Position numbers and translations under genes: made by a program
NCBI GenBank assembly: GCA_016302985.1
Contig: JAEDMN010000004.1
Coordinates: 1 to 37,217 of the forward strand
Source of the DNA: Kiritimatiellia bacterium
Lineage (GTDB): Bacteria > Verrucomicrobiota > Kiritimatiellia > RFP12 > UBA1067
Reading direction: 5' to 3'
Length of the DNA stretch: 37,217 bases
The notes under the pieces: generated by a model
The model's input: only the letters and a program-made list of their open reading frames with translations
Database searches by the model: none
Told to the model about the DNA's origin: nothing
In this document: positions 22,300 through 30,376 of the stretch, piece by piece
Layout of the letters: each line of letters opens with the position of its first letter
How positions within the stretch are numbered: the stretch's first letter is position 1

Positions 22300-22680
22300 T
22301 TACTCCGCCGGGACCTCGGCAGCGGCGGCCGCCGCCTTCTGGGCCTCGCGCTGCGCGGCAGCCTCGGCCTGCTTGACGAGGATCGCCTCGCGGCGCTCGT
22401 CGACGGCGAGAATCTGCACGCGGAAGACCTCTTCCACGAGACGGTAGCGGTTCACGAGCTCGCTGACCTTGGAGGGGTCGAACTCGAAGCGGACGAGCAC
22501 GTACACGCCGTTCGTACGCTTGTGCATCGGATGCGCGAAGTCGCGCTTGCCGAGCACTTCCTGGGTGAGGACGTTGCCGCCGAGACGCGTCACTTCCGCG
22601 AGCGCCTTCTGGATCTGGGCGTCCAGCACGTCGTCCTTCGCCTGGCCGGCGAAGATGTAGAGACCATCGTACTTCTTCAT
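22300..22680 (-). CDS. rpsF: 30S ribosomal protein S6
   Basis: This 126-residue S6 begins MKKYDGLYIFAG and contains LGKRDFAHPMHKRTNGVYVLVRFEF, the beta-sheet that binds S18 and 16S rRNA. Beyond the about 95-residue core it carries a C-terminal Ala/Gln/Lys-rich helix (KQAEAAAQREAQKAAAAAA). Its ATG overlaps the pth stop (ATGA), so the two are translationally coupled. Confidence 0.96.
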   Translation of the reverse strand: MKKYDGLYIFAGQAKDDVLDAQIQKALAEVTRLGGNVLTQEVLGKRDFAHPMHKRTNGVYVLVRFEFDPSKVSELVNRYRLVEEVFRVQILAVDERREAILVKQAEAAAQREAQKAAAAAAEVPAE

Positions 22681-23288
22681 TTGTCGTTTTCCTTCCCGGC
22701 CGAGGCGGACGTCGCCGTCCAGCCATTGTACCGGTTCATCGCGATTTCAGTACTTTCCCGTTCAATCGCCCCGATCGCCTTCACGGCCTCCGCCACCACC
22801 TCGTCCATGACCTTCCGGTCGTCGGGACTGAACTTGCCGAGCACGTGCCCGACCACGTTCGCGCGGTTGCGCGCATCGCGGCCGACGCCGACGCGAAGCC
22901 GGATGAAATCCGTGCTCCCCGTGCGCTCGATCACGCTCTTCAGTCCGTTGTGGCCGCCCGCCGAACCGCCCTTCCGGATGCGCATCTTCCCCACGGGGAG
23001 GTCGATGTCGTCCGAAACGACCAGCAGGTCTTCCGCCACCTTGGCGTTGTGGTACTTCACCACGGGCGCGACGCAGTTCCCGCTCAGGTTCATGTACGTG
23101 GTCGGCTTCACCAGCACCACCTTCACGCCACCGAGCATCCCCGTCGCGATCTCCCCGTTGTACGAGGACGAGACCTTCCACTCCGCGCCGATTTCGCGCG
23201 CCAGCGCCTCCACGACCTCGAAGCCGATGGAGTGCGGCGTGTTCGCGTACTGCGCGCCGGGATTGCCAAGTCCTGCGATGACCTTCAT
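22677..23288 (-). CDS. pth: Peptidyl-tRNA hydrolase
   Basis: Pth recycles peptidyl-tRNA released from ribosomes. The 203-residue protein has GLGNPGAQYANTPHSIGFEV with the catalytic His (about residue 19), VKPTTYMNLSG with the substrate-binding Asn, VSDDIDLPVGKMRIRKGGSAGGHNGLKS, and RLRVGVGR. All active-site motifs are present. It follows rplY by 21 nt, a neighbour order found in many bacteria. Confidence 0.97.
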   Translation of the reverse strand: MKVIAGLGNPGAQYANTPHSIGFEVVEALAREIGAEWKVSSSYNGEIATGMLGGVKVVLVKPTTYMNLSGNCVAPVVKYHNAKVAEDLLVVSDDIDLPVGKMRIRKGGSAGGHNGLKSVIERTGSTDFIRLRVGVGRDARNRANVVGHVLGKFSPDDRKVMDEVVAEAVKAIGAIERESTEIAMNRYNGWTATSASAGKENDK

Positions 23289-23309
23289 CTAGGCTCCAGG
23301 GCGTCGAAC

Positions 23310-23960
23310 TTACTTCTTCTCCGCCTTGGCGGCGTCGTCCTTGCCCTTCTTGATCACGTCGGGCGCCTTGTCGCCGGCCGCGGACGCGGCCTTGTCGGCC
23401 CCTTCCGGAGCCTTGACGACGGCCACGGCGTACTCGCCGCGCGTGACGAGCGTCATCTTGTCGCCGAGCTGGAGGTCGCGCACGAAGAGCGTCTGGTCCA
23501 GGCCCAGGGCGGACACGTCGACGGAGAACTTCTCGACGATGTCCGTCGGGAGGCACTCGACTTCGACCGAACGCAGCGTCTGCTCGAGCACGCCGCCGCC
23601 GATCTTCACGCCGACCGCTTCGCCGACGAGCATCAGCGGCACCGTGATGCGCACCTTCTGCGTCAGCGAAACCTCGCTGAAATCCACGTGGATGGGGGTA
23701 CCCGCCAGGACGTCGTTCTGCATCTCACGCAGAAGCGCCGGAACCTCGGTACCGTTCATGTCCAGCGAAACCAGGAGCTGCTTGCCGCTCCGGCCACGCA
23801 TCGCCATCATGAACTCGTGGGCGTTGAACTTGATGAGCTTCGTCCCGCCCTTGTTCATGCTCATCACCGACGCGGGCACCATCCCGGCGCGGCGAAGACG
23901 GCGGACAGCGCCCGTACCCTGCTCGGTACGAACTTCCGCCTTGATCTTGATCTGGTCCAT
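23310..23960 (-). CDS. rplY: 50S ribosomal protein L25, CTC/TL5 type
   Basis: The 216-residue protein is the long L25 form (general stress protein CTC). The N-terminal 5S rRNA-binding domain includes GAVRRLRRAGMVPASV and the stretch to DMNGTEVPALLREMQND. The C-terminal beta domain follows (HVDFSEVSLTQKVRITVPL, VECLPTDIVEKFSVD). A Lys/Asp/Ala-rich tail closes it. ATG at 23960 has AAGGAA upstream. First gene of the operon to rplI; its promoter is at 24028 with a leader of about 60 nt. Confidence 0.95.
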   Translation of the reverse strand: MDQIKIKAEVRTEQGTGAVRRLRRAGMVPASVMSMNKGGTKLIKFNAHEFMMAMRGRSGKQLLVSLDMNGTEVPALLREMQNDVLAGTPIHVDFSEVSLTQKVRITVPLMLVGEAVGVKIGGGVLEQTLRSVEVECLPTDIVEKFSVDVSALGLDQTLFVRDLQLGDKMTLVTRGEYAVAVVKAPEGADKAASAAGDKAPDVIKKGKDDAAKAEKK

Positions 23961-24027
23961 TTCTGTTCCTTGTTTGCACCCCGCCTGCTCTCACGCACAC
24001 ACGCTACCCTCGGCGGTCAAAGTTCGT

Positions 24028-24036
24028 ATTATATCA
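24028..24036 (-). promoter_or_regulatory. Extended -10 promoter element of the rplY operon
   Basis: TGATATAAT on the minus strand, a full consensus extended -10, about 67 nt before the rplY ATG. The -35 region shows no good match. Confidence 0.6.
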
Positions 24037-24096
24037 CAAAGGAGAAGGGCATGGGAGGGTAAAAGCGCATTTTCTCACGATTGGCACGGAAAACCG

Positions 24097-24129
24097 AAAG
24101 GCGGGGACGGCCCTGCCGTCCCCGCCTTT
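24097..24129 (-). terminator. Rho-independent terminator of prs
   Basis: A perfect 14-bp stem (AAAGGCGGGGACGG arm) with a 5-nt loop lies 25 nt after the prs stop, followed on the minus strand by TTTCGGTTTT. It separates prs from the rplY operon. Confidence 0.8.
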
Positions 24130-24154
24130 CCCGGCCGATGCCCGCGCGCCGCCC

Positions 24155-25132
24155 CTACTCGTGGTTGAAGAGGTCGTTCACGCTCTCGTTCCCGTGGATG
24201 CGCTTGATCGCCTCGCCGATCAGCGGCGCGACGCTGAGCACCGTCAGCTTGAACGGCAGCTTCGCGGGGTCGAAACCCTCGCGGAGCGGGATGGAGTCCG
24301 TCACGACGAGCTCGTCGAGCTGCGCCTCGCCCATCAGGCGCTCCACGCCCTTCTGCGTGAGCGGGAAGTGCGAGACGAACGCGTGCACGCTCTTCGCGCC
24401 GTTGTCGCGGCACATCTTCGCCGCCGCCGAAAGCGTGCCGCCCGTCGCGGTCATGTCGTCGATCATCACCACGTCGCAGTCCTTCACGTCGCCGACGACG
24501 CTGAACGCGTCCACCGTGTCGCCGCCCGTGCGCTGCTTCGCGACGATCGCGAGCCCCGTCCCGAGCTTGCGGCTGTAGCCGTAGGCCGTCTTCGCCCCGC
24601 CCGTGTCCGGCGCGACGACGATCGGCTTCGGCAGGTGCATGTCGCGGATGTACTTGAGAATCACCGGCTCCGCATGCAGCTGGTCGAGCGGAATGTTGAA
24701 GAAGCCCTGGATCTGGTTCGCGTGCAGGTCGAGCGTGAGCACGCGGTCCGCGCCCGCCGCCGTGAGGAGGTTCGCGATCAGCCGCGCCGTAATCGGCACA
24801 CGCGGCTGGTCCTTGCGGTCCTGGCGCGCGTAGCCGTAGTACGGGATGACGGCCGTGATGCGCGCCGCGCTGCCCCGGCGGAGCGCATCCATGATGATGA
24901 AGAGCTCCATGTACGCCTCGTTCGGCATCGGGGAACCGCTCTGAATGACGAACACGTCGCGCCCGCGCACGCCTTCCTGCACCTGGCAGAAGGTCTCGCC
25001 GTCGGGGAAATGCTTGATGTCGATCTTGTTGAGCGGCTTGCCCAGATAGCTCGCCACCTTCTCGGCGAGCGGCAGGTTCGCCGTCCCCGAGAACACCATG
25101 AAATCACGATCGCCCATCAGCTGTACAGCCAT
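24155..25132 (-). CDS. prs: Ribose-phosphate pyrophosphokinase
   Basis: Prs makes PRPP from ribose-5-phosphate and ATP for nucleotide, His and Trp synthesis. The 325-residue protein contains NKIDIKHFPDGE, VFVIQSGS, ALRRGSAARITAVIPYYGYA, ARQDRKDQPRVPITARL, ADRVLTLDLHANQIQGFFN, and the PRPP loop MIDDMTATGGTL. ATG at 25132 has GGAG 6 nt away. Upstream, TATAAT at 25188-25193 gives a leader of about 50 nt. It has its own terminator and lies between birA and the ribosomal operon. Confidence 0.96.
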   Translation of the reverse strand: MAVQLMGDRDFMVFSGTANLPLAEKVASYLGKPLNKIDIKHFPDGETFCQVQEGVRGRDVFVIQSGSPMPNEAYMELFIIMDALRRGSAARITAVIPYYGYARQDRKDQPRVPITARLIANLLTAAGADRVLTLDLHANQIQGFFNIPLDQLHAEPVILKYIRDMHLPKPIVVAPDTGGAKTAYGYSRKLGTGLAIVAKQRTGGDTVDAFSVVGDVKDCDVVMIDDMTATGGTLSAAAKMCRDNGAKSVHAFVSHFPLTQKGVERLMGEAQLDELVVTDSIPLREGFDPAKLPFKLTVLSVAPLIGEAIKRIHGNESVNDLFNHE

Positions 25133-25187
25133 TTCACACTCCACTGGATTTGTTGAACCCGACGCCTCCTCGACCTCGGGGTTGGAT

Positions 25188-25196
25188 ATTATACCA
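25188..25196 (-). promoter_or_regulatory. Extended -10 promoter element of prs
   Basis: TGGTATAAT on the minus strand, 43 nt after the birA stop and 55 nt before the prs ATG. No clear -35. A ribosome binding site is present downstream, unlike at the leaderless promoters. Confidence 0.6.
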
Positions 25197-25238
25197 CCTT
25201 TGGACGAAAATGGCAGTCGGATATTGAACCTTTCGGCA

Positions 25239-25943
25239 TCAGTACGCGCACACATGCGCCTCGCCGGCATAGACGGGGCGCCCCCCGACACACAGCGTCC
25301 CGTCCACCTGCACGCCTGCGCAGAGCCCCGTCAACGGGGTCTCGTCGTCGTCCGTCTGCCTTACGGAGACGTTCCGCCCCTTCAGGAAGTCGACTTCGGC
25401 ATATCGTGCCTGCAATGCGGCGAAGCCCGCCGTCCGCCAGGTTCCATGCACGCGGTCAAGTTCCGCCAGCACCGCATCGCGCATCTCCGCGACCGACGTG
25501 GAAGCACCCTCCCGCGCCAGCGACGTCGCCCGGTCCGCGATTTCAGGCGCGAACGCCGTCTGGTTCACGTTCACGCCCACCCCCGCGATCACGCCGTCGC
25601 CGTTGCGCTCGCACAGGATGCCCGCGATCTTGCGCCCCCCGACCAACACGTCGTTCGGCCACTTGAGGCGGATTTCGCCCCCCGGCAGGAACCGCGCGAT
25701 GGCGGCATGGACCGCGAGGCCGACCGCGAGCGGCAGCGTCGCGACCTGCTCGGGCGGCAGGTCCGCCACGTCGAGCACCGCGCTGAGCATGAGGTTCGCC
25801 CCCGGCGCGGACAGCCACCGGTGGTCGAGCCGCCCCCTCCCCGCGGTCTGCTCGTCCGCCGTGAAGACGTCCCCCGGCACGCCCTCGCGCGCGTCGAGGT
25901 TGGTGGACCGCGTCACGGCCCGGTGATGGATCCTGAAGGTCAC
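25239..25943 (-). CDS. birA: Biotin-[acetyl-CoA-carboxylase] ligase
   Basis: BirA attaches biotin to the carboxyl carrier protein. The 234-residue protein has the catalytic loop TAGRGRLDHRW (residues 33-43), LKWPNDVLVGGRKIAGIL and GVGVNVNQT. It lacks the N-terminal helix-turn-helix of E. coli BirA, so it should be an enzyme only and not a repressor. The GTG at 25943 overlaps the TGA of the permease gene (GTGA). Last gene of the operon that begins with the acyl-ACP thioesterase. Confidence 0.93.
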   Translation of the reverse strand: MTFRIHHRAVTRSTNLDAREGVPGDVFTADEQTAGRGRLDHRWLSAPGANLMLSAVLDVADLPPEQVATLPLAVGLAVHAAIARFLPGGEIRLKWPNDVLVGGRKIAGILCERNGDGVIAGVGVNVNQTAFAPEIADRATSLAREGASTSVAEMRDAVLAELDRVHGTWRTAGFAALQARYAEVDFLKGRNVSVRQTDDDETPLTGLCAGVQVDGTLCVGGRPVYAGEAHVCAY

Positions 25944-26836
25944 GACTTGCTCTCCACGAGCGCGCTCGCGCACACGAGCGCGGTTCCGAACCACTGCAGC
26001 GCCGTCGCCCGCTCCCCGAGGAAGATCCCCGCCAGCACGACCGCGACGACGGGCGTGAAGTACGCGCTCACGCCGAGCGTGGACACGGGCAGGTACTTCT
26101 GCGCCGCGTTCCACGTCCAGAACGGCAGCAGCGTGCAGACGAGCCCGAGCACCACGACCAGGCCCCACGCCTGCCCGGTCGACGGCCAGACGAAGTCCCC
26201 GAACGGCAGCACGCAGCCCATCGCCGCCGCGCCCATCAGCATCGTCCAGACGGTGAACGGACCCGACCCGAGTCGGTTGATGTTCTCCCGTCCGAACACC
26301 GAGTAGAACGCCCAGGTTCCCGCCGCCAGCAGCACGTACACGTCCCCCATCGAGTACGCCGACAGCGCGATCCCGTCCCGGTTCACGATCCCGATCAAGA
26401 ACAGCGCCCCCGCGAATCCGAACAGCACGCCCAGCGCCTGCAGAAAGGTCGCGCGCCGCGCCTTGAACGCCGCCAGCACGAAGATCAGCAGCGGCGCCAG
26501 CGCGTCCGCCATGGACGCGTTGGCCGCGCTCACGCGCGCGCAGCCCATGAACACGCACCACGCCATGAGGCTCGTCCCCACCGGGCCCAGCGTCGCGAAC
26601 AGCAGCCAGTCCCGCCGCGTCGGCGCCGCGAACACCCGCGCCCGCGCCGCCTTCGACCGCGCCTCCCACGCAAGCATCGCCCCGCCCGCCACGACGAACC
26701 GCAGGCAGGCCAGCACCTCGGGCGACACCCTGTGCACCTTCGTGAGGTCCGCCCCCACCACGAACGTCGCGGCGAACGCCGTCACGCTCGCCGCCGCCAG
26801 CAGCACGCCGACCAGTTTCCGTTTCAGCTCGGACAC
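25940..26836 (-). CDS. DMT-superfamily (EamA) permease
   Basis: The 298-residue protein has about ten membrane helices in two EamA repeats. The first runs from LLAAASVTAFAATFVVG, the second from YSMGDVYVLLAAGTWAFYSV; each ends in the typical ALGVLFGFAGALFLIG or GERATALQWFGTALV. EamA permeases export or import metabolites such as amino acids, nucleosides or cofactors; the substrate is not deducible. The GTG at 26836 is chosen for the start MSELKRK just before the first helix and lies 20 nt after the glycosidase-like gene. Overlaps birA by 4 nt. Confidence 0.85.
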   Translation of the reverse strand: MSELKRKLVGVLLAAASVTAFAATFVVGADLTKVHRVSPEVLACLRFVVAGGAMLAWEARSKAARARVFAAPTRRDWLLFATLGPVGTSLMAWCVFMGCARVSAANASMADALAPLLIFVLAAFKARRATFLQALGVLFGFAGALFLIGIVNRDGIALSAYSMGDVYVLLAAGTWAFYSVFGRENINRLGSGPFTVWTMLMGAAAMGCVLPFGDFVWPSTGQAWGLVVVLGLVCTLLPFWTWNAAQKYLPVSTLGVSAYFTPVVAVVLAGIFLGERATALQWFGTALVCASALVESKS

Positions 26837-26856
26837 GTCCGCCCCGCCTTCTCGCG

Positions 26857-29256
26857 TCAGACCCCGCCCGGCACCGCCGTCAGCTCCGGCACGGCGCCGC
26901 CGAAATCGAGCGCCATCACCGCGTCCGGCCCCAGCTCGACCTCCGCCCGGCCATCCGCATCGAAGACGACGGACGCCCCCGAGACGAGGTCGGCCGCACG
27001 CGCGCCGGGCTTCGCCGCCAGCCGCGCCTTCAGCGTCTCCCGCGCGGAATTGAAGACCGTCGCGTACCGGTCGCCGAACTGCTCCGCGAAGACGCGCGCG
27101 TCGGAGGTCGCCACGAGGACGTTCACGGGGCGCCACCCCGCCTCCGACAGCGTCCTGCAGACCGGCACGTACTTCCTGAAGAGCGGACGGTCCCGGTTGT
27201 AGATCTCCGGCCGCGAGAAGTAGTGCCCCTCCGACGCGTTGTGCGAGAAGCACCCGGGAAACATCCCGTACGCCACGCAGTGCCGCATGAAGTTCTCCAT
27301 GTCCGCGTACCTGAACTTCGTGAAGTCCACGTTCTGCAGGAAGCAGTACGGCTTGCCCATGGACATCGCCCGGCGGTGCAGCAGCGACGCATGCGAATCG
27401 GGGCGCCACGCCCCCTCCTTCGTGATCCATCCCGTCTCCGTGCCGCCCACGTCCACGTACGCCGGCAGCCACGGCCACCGCCCCGGCACGCCGTTCGCCA
27501 TCGTGAACCGACCCTTCGGCCACACGCGGCGCGCCGTCCGCCGCACGTACTCGTACATCGAAAGCCCCTTGAAGACGCCCGGGCGCCGCGACTCGTCGCA
27601 CGAGAAGACGAGCGGCGTCCCGCTCGCCGCGAACACGGCCCGGTTGTAGTCCAGCGGCGGCGTGAGGTAGCCCTCCGCCGAGTCGATGTACTCGCCGTCC
27701 TGTCCCGCGGGCGCCGGCTTCGCGTAGAACTTCGCAAAGTCCTCCTCGCGGTTCTTCGCCCAGTAGTCGCTCGCCGCGCCGAGTCCCGGCAGCGGAGAGA
27801 GCAGCCAGACCGCGCCGCGGCACCACGGCGTGTCCTGCACGGACCCCACGCGCACGCCGTCCTCGTCCCGCATCGCGCCCGCCTGCCAGGCGCGCGCGAG
27901 TGGATCGCCCTTCGCCGCGCGGGCCTCCGCCCGCGCCACGCAGTCCGCCATCGAGTAGACGTTCGTCCCGTGCGCCCGGTCCATGCCCAGCCACCACGTC
28001 GTCGGCTCGGTGTAGCGGAACGTGAGGATCCCGTGCGCGTCGTCCCAGTCCGTCTCGCCGTTCCCCTCCTTGAACTTGAAGCCGAAGTCCTCCCAGCCCT
28101 CCACCCCCTTGATGGACCGGAACGGCATCCACACCCCCTGTTCCGGCACCCGCGTGCGGAACGCCTCCGGTTCAAGCGCCGCGTAGCGCGCGAGCGCCCC
28201 GCGGAAGCCGCCGGAGAAGGAGAAGGACCGGAACGCGAACTCCGCCACGCGCTTCTCCGGCGCGAAGCCGAGGTCGAACGCGATGAAGAGCAGGCGCGCG
28301 CGCGGATGGACCGCCGTGCGGAAGTACGCGGGGTTCGCCGTGTCGATGCCGAGCGCCAATCCCTTCCCGCCCACGGTCGCCGCGCCGAACGGCCAGCGGT
28401 TGAGCCCGCCCGCGCCGCAGCCCTGGGCCGTCGTCTCGCTCCGCTGGGACGCCCCCGGCGCCAGCTTCTCGCACGTGCGCGGATCGACCTCGTGGACGAT
28501 CTCCCCCTCCGGCAGCGGCACCGCGTAGACGAGCGTCGCCGCGCGGTCGCGTCCCGTCGTCTCCTCCACGCGCACGCGGTGGAGGACGGCCCCGTCCACG
28601 CCGGGCACCTCCGCCACGTCGAGCTTCAGCCCCTTCGCCGTCCCGCCCGTCGCGACCGGCGCGAAGCCGTCGTCCACCACCGCCGCGTCCCGCACGAGGA
28701 AACCCCGGCGCGCCGGCGGCAGGTCGCCCAGCGCCATCGGACACATGTCGAACATCACGAGGTCGTTCGCGGTGCGCAGCGTGACGACCGGCGCGCGGAA
28801 GCGCACCCTCCCCGGCAGCCCGCGGTACAGGCAGTAGACGCTCGCGCCCTTCACCGGCTTCTCCGGCATGACCGTCACGGAGCCCGCGCGCCAGCCGCAG
28901 GACGGGTCCGGCGCGAAGGTCGCGACCTGGCCCCACAGGTGCCCGCCGTCCATGTAGGCGATGTCGAGGTAGAGGGAGAATTCGCGCGTCTTCCCGCCGC
29001 CCGGCCCCCGTTCGCAGCGCGCCTCGGTGCGCACGGTGAACGGACGCGCCTCCGTCTGGTCCAGCTTCAGCCACCAGCTCGCGCCCGCGCGGCGGGTCCC
29101 GTCGTCCCCGTTGTCCACGACGATCTCGCCCCCGTCCCGCGCGAAGCCCTTTTCATACGGACGCGCCGACTCGGCGGTGAGCACGCGCGTCTCGCACGGC
29201 GCGGCGGCCGCACCGAGCGCAAGGGAAAGAAGAAGGGATGTCATCAGTTTTTTCAT
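26857..29256 (-). CDS. Large secreted protein, probable glycoside hydrolase of unassigned family
   Basis: The 799-residue protein has a signal peptide (MKKLMTSLLLSLALGAAA). A beta-rich region to about residue 330 looks like a carbohydrate-binding or galactose-mutarotase-type domain. A probable alpha/beta-barrel follows with GVWMPFRSIKGVEGWEDFG, GEYIDSAEGYLTPPLDYNR and PLVFSCDESRRPG, whose acidic residues could be catalytic. A C-terminal beta-domain (DRYATVFNSA to the end) resembles those behind amylase-type barrels. FPGCFSHNASEGHYFSRPEIYN is a striking motif I cannot assign to a named family. Secretion and architecture suggest polysaccharide degradation. AGGAG lies 10 nt before the ATG. It is in an operon of housekeeping-like genes, with no other carbohydrate genes beside it. 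Confidence 0.6.
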   Translation of the reverse strand: MKKLMTSLLLSLALGAAAAPCETRVLTAESARPYEKGFARDGGEIVVDNGDDGTRRAGASWWLKLDQTEARPFTVRTEARCERGPGGGKTREFSLYLDIAYMDGGHLWGQVATFAPDPSCGWRAGSVTVMPEKPVKGASVYCLYRGLPGRVRFRAPVVTLRTANDLVMFDMCPMALGDLPPARRGFLVRDAAVVDDGFAPVATGGTAKGLKLDVAEVPGVDGAVLHRVRVEETTGRDRAATLVYAVPLPEGEIVHEVDPRTCEKLAPGASQRSETTAQGCGAGGLNRWPFGAATVGGKGLALGIDTANPAYFRTAVHPRARLLFIAFDLGFAPEKRVAEFAFRSFSFSGGFRGALARYAALEPEAFRTRVPEQGVWMPFRSIKGVEGWEDFGFKFKEGNGETDWDDAHGILTFRYTEPTTWWLGMDRAHGTNVYSMADCVARAEARAAKGDPLARAWQAGAMRDEDGVRVGSVQDTPWCRGAVWLLSPLPGLGAASDYWAKNREEDFAKFYAKPAPAGQDGEYIDSAEGYLTPPLDYNRAVFAASGTPLVFSCDESRRPGVFKGLSMYEYVRRTARRVWPKGRFTMANGVPGRWPWLPAYVDVGGTETGWITKEGAWRPDSHASLLHRRAMSMGKPYCFLQNVDFTKFRYADMENFMRHCVAYGMFPGCFSHNASEGHYFSRPEIYNRDRPLFRKYVPVCRTLSEAGWRPVNVLVATSDARVFAEQFGDRYATVFNSARETLKARLAAKPGARAADLVSGASVVFDADGRAEVELGPDAVMALDFGGAVPELTAVPGGV

Positions 29257-29311
29257 GTCGCAAGCACTCCTGTAGGATCCGTCGTCCCGGCGGACCGCCA
29301 GCACCTCCACG

Positions 29312-30376
29312 CTACCGCCCTCTCCGCTTTGCGAAAAGGGAGGTCACGGCGAGGCGCGCGGTCGCGAAGGCGAGCGTGAGGTTGTAGCCGCCCGTCGGCC
29401 CGTCGATGTCCAGCACCTCGCCCGCGAAGTAGAGCCCCGGGACCTTCCGCGACTCCATCGTGGCGGGATCGACGTCCGCGAGGGACACGCCCCCGACCGT
29501 GACGATCGCCTCCTTCACGGGACGCGCCACCGGGCTGCGCAGCGTCATCCGCTCGCCGCCGAACGCGAGGTCGACCTCGAACGGTTCGCCCGGCTTCAGG
29601 TGCCGCGCCGTCCAGCGCTGGCAGTTGTAGACCGCCGCACCGCTCACGCCCCAGCGCGCGAACTCGACTTCGCCGCGGTATTCGCAGACGACGGAGCCGC
29701 CGACGCGGACGCGCGCGGACGCCTCCTCGTAGCGGGCCACGCGCGGCACGCGCATCTCGAAGCCCACGAGCCCCGCGCGGTACGGCTCGACGCGGTGGCC
29801 GAGCGCGCGCGCGAAGTCCTGTCCGTCGCCCACGCTCCCCGTCTTCGGGAAGGAGACGCCGCCCGTGCAGACGAGCACGTTCTCCGCGTCCAGCGCGAAG
29901 CCCTTCGTCGCGACGAGGAAGCCGCCGCCCGGCTTCGGATGGATTCCCGTGACGGCGCAGTTCGTCGCGACCGGCACCTCCTTGTCGCGCAGCATGTCGC
30001 CGAAGGCGTGGACGATGTCCGCGGCCTTCTCGCTCGCGGGGAAGAGGCGGCCGTCCGCCATCCGCTTCGCCCGCACGCCGAGCGCGCGGAACCCCGCCGC
30101 CACGTGCGCGGGCGGACACTCCAGCAGCGCCTTGCGCGCGAAGGAGGCGACGGGCTCGCCCACGTCCGCGAGCATCCGCTCCGGCGGAATGTCCTTCGTG
30201 AAGTTGCAGCGGCCGTTCGCCGTCATCAGCATCTTCGCGCCGGGACGCGCCTTGCGCTCGAGCACGAGGCAGCCCAGGCGGCGGTCCGCGGCGACGGCCG
30301 CCGCGAACAGACCCGCCGCGCCGCCGCCGACGATGGCCAGCGGCACGGGGACCGGTCTGGGGGCTGCGGACGTCAT
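29312..30376 (-). CDS. BaiN/HI0933-like FAD-dependent oxidoreductase
   Basis: The 354-residue flavoprotein has the dinucleotide-binding motif IVGGGAAGLFAAAVA near the N-terminus, LERKARPGAKMLMTANGRCNF (the HI0933 family signature), LVCTGGVSFPKTGSVGDG, and the C-terminal VLDIDGPTGGYNLTLAFATA. Members include YhiN and the BaiN bile-acid reductase; most have unknown substrates. It is somewhat shorter than usual (about 390-410), mainly in the middle insert domain. ATG at 30376 overlaps the symporter stop (ATGA). Confidence 0.88.
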   Translation of the reverse strand: MTSAAPRPVPVPLAIVGGGAAGLFAAAVAADRRLGCLVLERKARPGAKMLMTANGRCNFTKDIPPERMLADVGEPVASFARKALLECPPAHVAAGFRALGVRAKRMADGRLFPASEKAADIVHAFGDMLRDKEVPVATNCAVTGIHPKPGGGFLVATKGFALDAENVLVCTGGVSFPKTGSVGDGQDFARALGHRVEPYRAGLVGFEMRVPRVARYEEASARVRVGGSVVCEYRGEVEFARWGVSGAAVYNCQRWTARHLKPGEPFEVDLAFGGERMTLRSPVARPVKEAIVTVGGVSLADVDPATMESRKVPGLYFAGEVLDIDGPTGGYNLTLAFATARLAVTSLFAKRRGR

